This document shows positions 43,527 to 55,354 of a DNA stretch of 64,000 bases, one piece after another. A program made the translations under genes and the position numbers. The DNA is from Entomortierella parvispora. Its lineage: Eukaryota; Mortierellomycota; Mortierellomycetes; Mortierellales; Mortierellaceae. The notes beneath the pieces were generated by a model. That model was given only the letters and a program-made list of their open reading frames with translations. It was not told where the DNA came from and ran no database searches. The stretch lies in NCBI GenBank assembly GCA_963573315.1, contig OY752140.1, positions 124,001 through 188,000 on the forward strand, written 5' to 3'. Each line of letters opens with the position of its first letter. Within the stretch, counting starts at the first letter, position 1.

Positions 43527-46500
43527 CTAGTAGGCACCATAAGAACTCTCCTCTCCATCTGTCTGGTGACCAGTGCTTCCTTCCAGATCACTCATGGAGA
43601 CAAACGAGGCCTGCTCGGGAATCATTCCATAGTAACCAGTTGAAAACTCATAGCTTCCGTCCCCTACACCACCAATGTCCAATTGGAACGCCTGAGGGTG
43701 TTGCATCTGAACTGGACCGCCGTACATCATGCCCTGAGAGAATCCTGCAGACGTGAAAGGTGTTGCCAATGCTGCAGTCGAAACCACCGCTTGGGCTAGA
43801 AACTCGTTAAATTGAGAGGTCAGGCCCATTGGGTTGTTGTCGTTGCTGCCGCTATTGCTGCTGTCGCCGACAGTATCGGAGCTCCTGTCTCCATCCTGCT
43901 GGCCACCTTGAGTTTGACTGTTCTCGGCCACCTTTGATTTTTCTGTCGCTTCACCATCATGAAGAACTGTGGTAGACTCTTGTGATCCCTCTGCATTTCC
44001 TTGAGTGTCGCTTAAAGTCGTGATTGTGACCTTGGGCATGGTTGTTGCTGTTGCAATGGTGGACGGAGCAACGGTGCTACTCGAGGTGGCGGGAGCCGAA
44101 GTTGAACTTACAGCTGGAGTTGCCGAAACCACAGGTGCAGGGGATGTGCCTGAGACGGGAGCGACCACTGCTGGAGAAGTCGTTGCCATTGACGATGTCG
44201 CTGGGGACAAGGCTCCTGTGGAAGCGGGAGCGGAGATGGCCAACAAGTTGCCTGCCAGGGTCGAGCTTGAGGCATTTGCAACATTGTTATCTGCCGCGGC
44301 CGACGTTGCAGCAGCTGCTACTGCGGCTGCAGTGGCTGCAGAAGTGGCGGATACGGTACTGACAGATGTCTCCAGATTGGCTCCAGTAGTCGAATACATG
44401 GAAAGGGGCGAAGAGTGGTAAGGAGTGGCATTCAGTCCAGGAGAAAGAAAGTTGTGCATCGCCGGTGTGGGCATGCTGGCTGTCCTCCTGGACTTCATCC
44501 TTGGTTGTTGGGTACCGTCACTGCCTAGGTCCAAGAGTGCACTTGATGTGGAAGTGAAACCAAATCCCTGATCGTAAAAGTCTTCTCCAAGGTCTGAGCC
44601 TTCGCCTGAATCGAGGCCGTCACTCATAGTCAGGTAGGGACCAACACCCATTGGCCCGGCAAATCGACGGTCGTATTGGGAAGGATCCAAGAACTGGGCG
44701 ATTTGGGGAATCGGGGCTGTGTAGGCGTGGAATTGGGTGGGGAACTGCGGTTCGCGGTATTGTGTGAGGGCCTGGAGAGGTGGGTAAGCGATCGTCAGAC
44801 TCATGACCTGCATCTTCAATGCCGAGGAAACACCGTGAATAGTATGTCGCATCACTAGGGTCGCCTGCTTGGCCTCTGTAAAGTCGCTACACTTTTTCCA
44901 TTCACGCTGCTGATCCTCCGATACGGTCTCCATGAAGAATTGTGGGGTCTCGAGCAGGTCAAAGTCCACCTGGGAATACATTGGGTCGACTTCGTAGAAT
45001 TCAATTCGAGAGATGCTGCTCAAGGGGAATGTCATCTTGAAGCGAGCAGCATGATCAATGATCTGCCAAGTCATGATCCTGGTAGTCGGGCAATAAAAGC
45101 AACTCAAGTCGGTGTTTGAGGTTGACATTCTGCGCCAGGTACCAATGGCAAGGTTGTCGCAGTTGAAGGTTGGCAAGGTTGGGATCTGCGAAGCGCCAGG
45201 GACCATGCCTGTGGTAAACATCAGATCGGGCGATACGGATCCATTGGGTAAACCATCCACACCCACTGTTCCAGGAAAGTGCAAAGGCTTTGGGATTGCT
45301 CCTGCCGATAATGGCCCATTGATACCATCTATACAAAATAAACAGTAGGAAAACTTGTGTAAGCAATTCGAAGATAGATGACTTTACGGTTTTTTGTTAA
45401 TTATTTCATTTCAAAATATCTTACCGAAAGAGCGCTTCATTCCTCTGGCGGCAGCGACGGACTGAGGGACATTGGGGCGGAAACCAAAGCCAGGATGAGC
45501 CTGAGCCTGCATGGGGTATCCGGGCTGGCCAGCCCAAGCGGCCTGAGCGCCATTGACGTTAATGCCAAGCCCCGTTTGCGCAAAGCGAGCAGGGACCGCG
45601 GTAGCTCGAGCGTTATCGTAGCTTGCTGAACGCGAGAGGGGGGCCCTGACCATGGCCGATGGGTGTAAGTGGCCTGCCATTGGGAAGGCCTTGACCCCAC
45701 CTGCAGGTGCACCAAATCCATACAGGGGCTGGGGCGCAACACCAGCAGCCGCGCAATTGTTCAGATACTGAGCCTTCATTGCTTCTTGCTGCACGAGCTC
45801 TGTCCTTTTCTGGGCTTGCTTGACCTTTGCGCGCCTGTTTTGGAACCAAATTTGGATGGAGCGTTCCGACATCTTGACCTTCTTGGCCAGAATCTCGCGC
45901 ACCTTTGAGTTGGGCGACTGATTCGTGAGAAAGGTATCTTCAAGGATGGCCAGCTGTTCTACTGAGGCTCGGGTTCGCTTCTTGGAAGTGGTGCTGGTAG
46001 GCGAGGATGCCGACAAGGAAGGCGAAGATGCGGGATCACCATTGGGCGAGTTTTGTGACATGTCTAATTGATGAAGTTTAGGATGAGGGATAAGAACCGT
46101 GGGATGATGTCCAGGGGAGGGGGAAGGTGTTGGCGGACTTGGCGTCTCGAAATTGCCAAAGCGCTGTGGATACGTGTTTTGTTGCTGGAGATGATGCTGT
46201 TGCTGCTGCTGTGGTTGATTTGAGTGCTGCTGTTTGTGTTGCATCTGCTGCTGAAGGAGAAGCTGATGATGTTGCTGCTGCTGTTGTTGTTGCTGTTGCT
46301 GCTGCTGCTGCTGCTGCTGCTGTTGTTGTTGTTGTTGTTGTTGTTGTTGCTGCTGCTGTTGCTGCTGTTGGTGGAGTTGTGGGTGGAGCATTTGAGGGTG
46401 TTTGTTGCTGGCACTGTTGGTCAAGGTAGAGGGTTGAGGAGACGAAGAATCCGACTTCAAAGCAGTGGAGCCAGCCTGGGTGTGGAGCGGGAATTGGTTA

Positions 46501-46541
46501 TTGAGATGGTGTGGTTGAGACTGTTGCGGGAACGTGAGCAT
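43527..46541 (-). CDS. Homeodomain transcription factor with long polyglutamine tract
   Basis: Two exons: 46541-45425 and 45328-43527 (972 residues). The homeodomain (about residues 187-245) has KKRTRASVEQLAILEDTF and the recognition-helix core IQIWFQNRRAKVKQ, so DNA binding looks intact. Before it lies a histidine/glutamine-rich region with about 35 nearly uninterrupted glutamines from mixed CAG/CAA codons. After it there is a folded-looking stretch (NLAIGTWRRM, ISRIEFYEVDP, FDLLETPQFFME) that also follows the homeodomain in other fungal homeobox regulators. A long serine/threonine/alanine-rich tail follows. The splice junction RSFG|DG is GTAAGA-TATAG and in phase. A specific orthologue is not claimed. 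Confidence 0.92.
46271..46370. repeat. CAG/CAA (CTG/TTG on plus) tract, about 100 bases
   Basis: A triplet run of CTG and TTG on the plus strand encodes polyglutamine in the homeodomain gene. Its length makes it a likely site of variation between strains. Confidence 0.85.
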
Positions 46542-49500
46542 GTTGTGTGCTTGCGGTCAGTCAAGTCGTCGCTCTGGGCTACAGGCAATTGCTCCGGTCG
46601 AAGACGGACTATCTGATTCGGTGGAGGGTATCGCTTGACGGAGGATTGGGGGATGGTTCCTGAGTGCTAAAGAAGAGTTGTCCTGGGAAGGAGATCTAGA
46701 GGGGAGCACGGAAAGAGAGGTTAGCAGAGAAAACGCACTCAAATAGGAACAAAGACTGACCACAAAGGCGCAGAAAGGGAAAAGGGAGAGGAGGTGTGCA
46801 GGAGGAGAGGAGGAAGAGGAGGGAGGACCAAGCAAGGTTGCTTCGTTCAAGGTCCCTTTTGCAGCAAAGGCCGAGAAGGGGCGGAGAATGGATATGGGAA
46901 CGGACGGGGGCCATGGGGAGGAGATGGGGACAGAGCGGAGCCGTTTTGGTGTACAGTGCAGTGCGGTACCCATGCTGAACTGGATACGCTCTCGGTTTAA
47001 CCTTGCAAGCAAAGCTAGGAGTGTGTGGATAATGGCGTGGCAGCAACGGTGTACATCCAAGCAATTGCCTGCTCTGCTCGTTGTGTGTGTTTGAAAAGAA
47101 GTGTGGGGAGGATGTGGAACAAGACGACAGGATTGCAAGCGAGATAAAGAGGGAGGTTGGGGGGGAGGAGGGTCAGACCCAGTTTCAGGAACGAGACGGG
47201 AAACTGAACAGACAGACGAAAGGGGAAGGAAGGGAAGGGAGTGATCACTCTCTGGTATGTCCTGTTTCTGCAGAGATGGAGAGGAGGATGAGGGGGAGAA
47301 ACCACAGGCATGGACCACGGACAGGGATTGTTTGGAGTGATGGTGTTTTGGTGGACCGTTGCAGTACAGTACATACAGGGGTATGGGAGAGATGAAGGTT
47401 CGGATGACAGGGACGGGGGCGTGAAGAAAGAGGAGACGGGGTGATGAGGAGAAAAGAGATGATGAGGATGATGAGGATGAGATGGGCGAGCACAGCTTGG
47501 AAGGGACCAAGGGAAAGGGAAAGGGGCAAAGAGAGAGAGTAAGGGAACAGAAACTGAAAGGGTGCACCCCGACCAACGAGACGGAAAACAGAAAAGAAAA
47601 AAGATAAAAAAGAGTGACCAAAGTCCCGCAGGACCGCAGACGGCCGCTGGTTGGTCGAGCATGGGTCCGGTCCCTACAGCGTGTGCGTCTGTGTGCCTGG
47701 CGAGCGGGCTGTTTGGCTGGCTGGTGGGACCTCCTCACCTCAGCTGGTAGGTCCACTCTGCCATCACTGCCTTTGGCTTGTGCTGCTGGCCCTCTTCTTC
47801 TTGGGCTGGATTCTTGGACTCTTTTTGACCGAGGAAAGAGAAGGAAGGACTTACGCTGATCCGTGGATGGGCTGGGTTGGTTGTTTGCCACTGATAGCAG
47901 GACAGGCGGGCGACTGTGGCTGCAAAGAAAACGACTGTGCGTGGACGAGGATGAGAGCAAGGATGACGCGTGGAAAGGGACGAGATGAAGATGGAGGGAT
48001 GGAGGACAAAGAGATGGGCCAAAGAGGGAGAGAGGGAAGGGAGACTGGAAGGGAGACAACAAGGGGGGGAGTGCTTGCGACGGAGCGAGGGGGGGCAGAA
48101 ACGAGTGTGAAAGAGAGGGAGAGAGGGAGAGAGAGAGAGAGAAAAAGAGAGAAAGGGAAGGGGAGTGTGGAAGGGTGCGTGGCAGGGAGGACGAGAGAAG
48201 GGTCTCTTTTTGTTTGCTGGATGAATGCAGTACAATCAGGCAATGAGAGTGAAGGAAGGACGTGAAGAAGAGAAGAGAAGAAGAGAGAGAGAGAGAGAAA
48301 GAGAGAGAAAGAGAAGGAAAAGAGCGCGTCCGTCTCTCTCTCTCTCCCTCTCGCTCGCTCGCTCGCTTGCTCATTCCCTCTTCTGACATGTACAGTACAT
48401 GCATGGACACACCTTGGTGTTTCCCTTTGGCCGTTCGTTCGCTCGCTCGTTCCTTTGGTTTCCGCGCTTGCCTGTCTGTTCTATTTGTGTTCTGTCCCAA
48501 GAGAATCGATCGCACAACGGCCCTGGACAGCCAATGGTCTGTGTCAACAACAACACAACAGCAACCAACAGGTCGGCCGTAGAAGGATTAAGCGGCCGTC
48601 GATCGGAACTCATCCGCACACCTCGACCCTCTGGCTCTGCTGACAAGATCATCCTCGATCGGGGCCATCCATGGTCATCCTCTGCCACCATGCAGCTTCC
48701 CTCTCTCTGATCGGGAACCCTGTCCACTGGCTGCTTTCTATCTCTTTCATACAACTCCACTCCCCTGCCCTTGTGTCTCCTCAAATCGAGGGTGGGTTCT
48801 CTCTATGCTCTCAATCTCTGTCTCCCCTGCTCTTTTTTTTTATTTTTTTTCATTCTTTTTTTCACACAGACGTTGCTGGAACGGTGAGAGTGAGAGACAG
48901 GAGGAGGGGGTCGCCCCAGCCCTGGCCGCTCTCTTGATACAATCGCGACAGTACGGTGAAGAAAAACACAACCACAAAGGGAATGAATGGATGGATGGTA
49001 TGGGGTGCATAGGGGATGATACAAACGCGAACATACAGCGTATAGGAACCACAACAAGGAAAGAGAAGACGGAGCAAAGGGTCCGGCTCCTAGTCCTGTC
49101 TGCACGGCCTGCCAGCCTGTCAACCTGCACTGTCTACAGTTACGAGACCTGTGCCACCAGGCTGTCCAGGAGCACGTCCTCCTTGACCGTCGACAGATGG
49201 ATAGACTAGAAGTGCTTACTCCCAACTCTGACTCTTTCTCGCTTTTGCATTGCATTGCAGCACAGAACAAGAAGGATAAAGGTGTGCAGCGATATCCGGA
49301 ATATGAACAGAACAACACAAATACAAAAAAACTTCCCTCTCCGATGAAACACTTGCCAGGGGGCTCTCATAGCGGTCTTTTTTGTCCTGCCCCCTGCCCT
49401 CCCCTCCGTCGGTCATCATCGGCATCATCGCAACTTTGTTTTTCTGTTCATTCTTCTTTCTTTTGCACGGCGAGGAAGCCCTGTTTGAAGTCAATCAATC

Positions 49501-51014
49501 GACTTTATTAGATGCTCAACCTCATTTCCCAATGAAATATTATTGCAAACGCTTGTTGGAGGTGGGGTGGGTGAGAAGAGGAGAGGAGGGCTCTCGAATC
49601 CTTTCTTGTGCTCCGTCCCCTATTCTTTTCTCTGTCAGCCAAAACTGTGTGGACTGTCCACAGTGGAATCTTGCAGCGGAATCTTGGAGCTCCCGTCTTC
49701 TGAAGCGACTCCTCGTCTACAGAATAAGCGATCACGGAGAACTGTTCTTGACGCCGCGCCACGATCTCGCAATTGTCCTCTCCCTCCGCTTACCACCGCT
49801 TACCACCCACTTGTGGTTTATCTGTTTGAGCATTGCCCACTCATCCCTGACAATCCTTTGGTCTCTTTCTTTCTTTGCCTCACACCAAATAGCCACACCC
49901 TTCAAAAGGAGAACACCATGCGATTTTCATTTTTAAGAACAACACCGCGGGGAAGGAGAGGCCTTGATCACAAGGACGAAGGTGAGGAGAGGGGGGACGT
50001 GCACAAACTTTGCGGGGCACGATTGGTTGGAAGAACAAGCCACTGTCTTGGACGTTGCAAGAGAGATGCAGGGGAACAAGGAAAAAAAAGGGGGGGGGAA
50101 GCGTGGCCAGGGAGACAAGGCAAGAACAGACAGGGGTCGAGTCCAATTCGTTTCCCAGATCTTGCATGAAAGCTTTTTTTTTCCCGCACTTAACCTCTTT
50201 CCAAAAATATGTAGGATGGGTAAGCGTTCGCATCAGCAAAAAAGCTGTTTGGAGGTTTGTTCTTTGTGTAAATGTTCATTCCTTTGGTGCAGCCCAAAAC
50301 CGCAGACACAGAGTCTACGAAAGGCAAAGTCTGGAAAGAATCAAAGGATGGACCCGTGGCACGGATCTTTTTGGTTTGAGGACCACTTTTTCTCCGACTT
50401 TCCCGCACTTCTTGTCCGTTTCTTTTGTTGTTTTGGCGTAAGCACAAGCACAATGCCATGAATTGAGTGGTGAAAGGCTCGATGATCCAAAAAAGACCGA
50501 ACACAAGAGGGAACAGGGGGTTTTAGATCTTGCATCAAGAAGTGCGGGAAGAAAAGCCCCGGGCTTTGGCCTTGCTCTGTGGTTTTTTTCTTTTCTTTTG
50601 TAAAACGAGCACTGCGATGATCCAATTGGAGAGGTGCAATGCAATATCACGCACGGAGCAATTGCGATTTGTAGACGGGGACCTAGCTTTGGGGCGGAAA
50701 GAAGATGGTGACAACCAAATGTCCTGTAAACGAGTACGCGATCGTAGGAGACGCGTTGTAGCCTGAAATTCAGCCGTCCGATGCTCGTGGTTTCAAGACG
50801 GAAAAAATACCTTAAGGTCAGACATAGCCTGTAAGACGGAGGGAGATGAGCGAATCTATCACGCTGACTGAGCGTGAGCACCACAACATTCGTTCACTCC
50901 CTCCTTCCCTCCTCATCATCAACACCTTCACTTTTTTATACCTGTCCTGTTTTCCTATCTACACTGCGTGAGGTGTATCCTCCTTCACTGTTCTCTACAA
51001 AATATACTACGGCC
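46542..51014. other. 4.5 kb gene-poor spacer between divergent genes
   Basis: This is the largest gene-free stretch. It separates the homeodomain gene (-) from the serine-rich gene (+). From 46700 to 48400 the plus strand is highly purine-rich (GA, GGA, GAGG runs; GAGA run about 48110-48330). Past that point CT and CTCG runs occur on the plus strand. The skew leaves long ORFs on the minus strand by chance, but their products are low-complexity Ser/Pro/Leu without domain character. The spacer probably holds long promoters and 5' UTRs; a long noncoding transcript is possible but not shown. Confidence 0.55.
50157..50553. repeat. Cluster of short direct and inverted repeats
   Basis: TTCCCGCACTTCTTG (about 50399) is perfectly inverted as CAAGAAGTGCGGGAA (about 50536-50550). 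AGATCTTGCAT occurs at about 50157 and about 50526, each time next to a copy of the CCCGCACTT core. The spacing and order differ between copies. They could be binding sites for a regulator of the flanking genes or the remains of a small element. Confidence 0.45.
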
Positions 51015-54000
51015 ATGGACTATCTAGTCCCACTGTGGGTTCGTCAGTACCTTACCCAGCGCCAGAGACGAGGTACGTCAGGTAAAGGACTAGAAGATAT
51101 AATGACGAACAACAAACACAAGAACAGGAAGATGGCGATCTTGAGTTCACTTCCCCCGAAAATCGAACAACATTCCTCCCTCTTACCATCTTTGATCAAT
51201 TGCTGTGCTCTTCACTTCTCCAACACAAACAGAAATACCAGAAGATGTTGCGGATCATCTCCTTGCTATCTGCGCAGAGGCTCTTCAAGACCGAGGCAAG
51301 TTGATTGTCCAATATCACATGGTGTGCAGCTTCGTTGACAACCATGAAGCTTTCTAAAACAAAACAATTCAACCCTGTAACTTGATAAACCAGACCCTGC
51401 CACACTTTCACATCCAAGAACACATTCCATTTATCAGTCCTTTGCCGCCATTCTCCGCCAAAAGTCGAAAGCCTCCATCTCTTCCACACCACGCTCAAAG
51501 TTCCCGTTTGGATCAAATGTTGCCACGTTCCGGAAATTGAGCGCAATGGATCTAGATCCGCTCAATAGTCAAGAGATTGTGCGGCTGGCCATCTACGTCA
51601 TGAAGCGATCCACGCTGGAATTCGTTGATCCTTTGACAAGCGAGCGAGTTCACACTGAGGGCGAGCTCAAAAACAATCTCTTTCGTGTCAGAGGCGGCAA
51701 GAACAACAATAATAACACTGCGAGTGGTTTCAAGACAGGAGGTTTGGCGGCCGCCTCAGATATCTATCTCTCCAAGGATTTTCATATCGGTCAAAATGTT
51801 TTGCACAATTCCGCCGTCCCAGTCTCTCGTGCCGTTCAGTCGGCTCTCTCGTTGGCTTTGTTTTGTGCCCGAGCCTCCGGCCTGCGCTCTAAAAATGAAC
51901 CTCCACCTTCGGCCGCTGGAAACTCTTATCCCTTGACAGCTGCAGCCTCAATAGCCGGAGCGAAATGGCTCGCTAAACTGGGTCAAGTCATGTTTGGAGG
52001 ACCCTGTTCTCAAGCTGGACACAGTCACCATCGAAGAACGCGTGCCAGCTTGGAATTGCTAGAGAGGCAAAACATTGAGCTAGGACACAAAATTCTGGAA
52101 GAACAAAAACAGGCAGGATTGATAGACCCAAAGTCCGGACAAACTACCATTAGACGGCCGTCCGTCGTTCAGTCGACCTTGACGCCGCCAGATACAGGGA
52201 AAGCTCAGCCGCAAGGAGGGGGCAACAAGGACCTAGGAGGCTCTTCCTCGAGTTCAGACTTTGTACCTCTCTCTTCGCTCTCAAACTCGACGTCTGCTTC
52301 GACTCTTTCTACCACCTCGGGCGCCTCCTCTACCAGCGGCCGACCTGGTTTGGAAAAATGGTGCCGACATTGTTCCAGAGCCATGTCCTGTCTGGTGTTG
52401 GCGCAACTTCAGGAAACATTGGGCGGACTCGAAGAAGTTACCTTTGATGATTCGGGCTTTGCTGGTGCAGCTTCACTTTCGAATTCTGGGTTTGAGCTCT
52501 TGAACAATTCTTCCCGATCGTCGTCGTCTTCGAGTCTGAGCAAGATGGACATGCCCTCCCAGTCCCATTCCTCCATGGCCTCGTCCTTTATGGGCGCGAG
52601 TGGCGAGAGTATCGGCTCTGGTTATGGTCGCCACCGAGGCTACCGCGACCCGCGACCTCATTTGGAACACAAGTCAGACTTGTTGAGCAGAACTGGGAGT
52701 GATGTTGCTGCCGACCGTCCTTCTTCGCCTTTTATTCTGTTTGACAGGTCACACGTGCAGGATGAAGATGAACCACCCTCATCCATCCCTTCTCCTCTTC
52801 TTAAGCCTTCTTCAGAGCGTCACTCTGCTTTGGCGCTATCTCTGGCGGACGCGTTTGGGTCCGAGATGGCAACAGGCCCTCACGGCCGTGCCATGCAGCC
52901 TCAGATGAACTCTGGTCATCAGAATGAATCCGGTCCGGGTCAACAATCGGAAGGGGAAGGATCTCCTATTCAATTCAAGAAGTTCACCCAGTCAAAATCG
53001 AACTCACAAGACACAGATTTGGAAATGGTGAGCAGGCTTCTAGGAAACGATAGCCAAACCAGCAGTGGTCACTCTACTACAGAGGATAGTCACCCTTTAC
53101 AGCGCAGACGTAGCCGAGCCGTAAGCACCAGCAGTCGAGAAGAATGGGAGAGAATGGTTGTTGACCCGCAAAAGACAAGGCTGGAATTGGATTTGGAACA
53201 GGCGGTGGCAGATTCTACTCCAGTGATGGCCAGTTCGACAACTGCTGCTGCTGCTGTTGGCTCTCCCGTGTCAGAGATGCCATCGGTGAAGAGAGAACCT
53301 ATTGTAGACGCCAAAGAAGAATCCCGCGCAAAAGATCCGCTAGTGGGGTTGGGCCTGGACCAAGGGCTTTCACACCCGGCTAATATGTCCTCTACAGAGC
53401 ATCCGGAAGAAAATCGCTCGCCTGTCACTCCCGTTTCCGCGGAAGACGAATTGAATGATGACGACGAGATTCCCGTTGCTGGCGACTCCCCCTCTGCTGC
53501 TGCAGGGACTTCTCCTGTGTCACCTGCAACTGAGGTTGCTGCTGACCAAAGCACGCTGGCACAGGATGAAGACCAAGAGGGGCGGGACGAAGCTGTGCCC
53601 AAAAATGATGTTGACACCACTGTTGGTGGCGAAAATCCTGACGACCGTGCTGATGTAACACAGGAAGAGGACGCCAAACCTTCTGGGTCTCCTTCATCTT
53701 CTACGTCTTCTTCGCCTTCCTCTTCTTCCTCTTCTTCCTCCTCGGACTCGTCCGTGTCTTCATTCCGATCGGCGACCCAGCCCAATTCCCCTGTTTCAGA
53801 GGGGGGAGCTGACGACGACCATCGAAACTCCTCGTCTGGGTCTGATGACCTCGATCCAACGTCTAGGCCGCACACTCCAGGTGAATATTCCCCGAGTCCA
53901 CAGCCACTACAGGCTATCGTGACCCAAAGAAAGGACGAGGAGGAGGAAAGCTCAGATGAGGACATCGACGTCGAGATTGACGATGAAGAGGAAGATGAAA

Positions 54001-55166
54001 ACAAACACGGTACTTTACGAAAGACACCCGGTTCTTCCTCTTCCTCTTCCTCTTCCTCACCAACTACAGCCTCCCCCAAGGCTCCCGCTACTACTGAGCA
54101 TCGACCGTTTTACGTCGTCGGTCTCCATGGACAAGCCTCGACGGATTCCTACGCGCGCGAGATTGAAGAGTCCATTACGAGAAAGACCCCTCCTCAGGAC
54201 TTTGGCAGAGCTAGCAGACGGGGATCCCAAGAGCCTGGCGACAATAACGAGACGTTTTCTTCATCTTCACGAACAGCTGACGAAAACAAAGAAACGGCTG
54301 CAGAGGAGCAGGAAAAGAGTGCCACCTTGAAGGAGCAGCACGTGAACGAGGAAGGAGCCAAAGATACGTCTGCCGCCACAGTACCAAAGAAGGAGATCCT
54401 GACTCTCAAGGAGCTGCCAAGAGTTGCCATCACGGAGGACGTAAGATCTGCATTCCTTGAGGAGAAAAAACCACAATCTGCAAAGGATGCAACAGCCCCG
54501 ATCAAAGAAGAGACCTCGACCAAGAGTGATCATCGCCCCCTGTCTTCCATTTCTAGCTCATCTTCGCTCCTCTCTGAAGACCTCAGTCTCACCAGCAGCA
54601 GCCTTATCAGGGATGAAGAAGACGGCCAAGACGATTCCGAACACTCTTCAGACGAATTGGATGTCGACGAGGACTACTTGAATCACGGCGACGACGATGG
54701 CGATGGGTTTATCTCTGATCTCTCAGGCACTGCCATGGCGTCCTCATCCTCTCTACTTTCTTCCTCGTCCTCATTACACGATGCATCATCAGACCCCAAT
54801 ATCAGGGCCTCAACCACTTCTGATCAAAAGCGTCAAAAACAGCAACAAAGACGCAAGAAGCGACTCTTGGTCGATGATGCCAAACGCAAACAGGAACAAT
54901 TGGACAAGATCAAGGCTCAGCTCGAACTCAAGACATTGGGCAAGATCCGTCAACAAGTCTCCTTCTGGGAGGAAAAAGGAGTCCTGGAGCAAAAAGTCGT
55001 AGGTGTGGTCGAAGTCGAGGACGAACCTTCAGAAGAATCTTCTCTCACCTCAAAGCAGACTAAACAAGACTCGTCGCGTCAGAACGAGGCTGGACACGAT
55101 GACGCTGATCACAAAGCGGAAAAGGTACCCTCTTCTGCACCGCCAACCGCCCCTCAACGAAACTAA
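51015..55166 (+). CDS. Large serine-rich acidic protein, function unknown
   Basis: Three exons: 51015-51072, 51233-51295 and 51394-55166 (1297 residues). The first about 230 residues look folded: MDYLVPLWVRQYLTQRQRR, then PEDVADHLLAICAEALQD, IYQSFAAILRQ and NSQEIVRLAIYVMKRSTLEF. The rest is mostly disordered, with long serine runs and acidic stretches (EEESSDEDIDVEIDDEEED). Near the C-terminus is a basic coiled-coil-like segment (KRQKQQQRRKKRLL, DKIKAQLELKTLGKIRQQV). The second intron uses a GC donor (CGAG|GCAAGT, 51296); with it the frame continues into the long exon, and no GT site in the right phase is available. I do not recognise the family. AATAAA follows at 55206. Confidence 0.85.
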
Positions 55167-55205
55167 GAGTGTATAATAATCTGCAAATACAACGCCATTC
55201 GACAC

Positions 55206-55211
55206 AATAAA
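55206..55211 (+). promoter_or_regulatory. Polyadenylation-like AATAAA
   Basis: Lies 40 bases after the stop of the serine-rich gene and 144 bases before the convergent F-box/WD40 stop, so it is well placed as its 3'-end signal. Confidence 0.4.
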
Positions 55212-55354
55212 TGGTTTAAAACACTTTACTCTATGGTACATTTACGGCAAAACAGGAAAAATTACAACGTTCAGCGAAGTTCGCCACTCAGAAGGAAAAG
55301 AGTACACTCAGGTATATGGAAAGGGGTATCGCCGCATGGGTCTAGCTAGGGGCA

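Noticed and set aside
46557-48515. Minus-strand 652-codon ORF
   Set aside because: It consists of Ser/Leu/Pro/Phe-rich low-complexity text from a pyrimidine-rich strand, with no domain or codon pattern. The purine skew of the other strand removes stops by chance.
53090-54079. Minus-strand 329-codon ORF opposite the serine-rich gene
   Set aside because: It is a mirror of serine/acidic codon runs in the real plus-strand frame.
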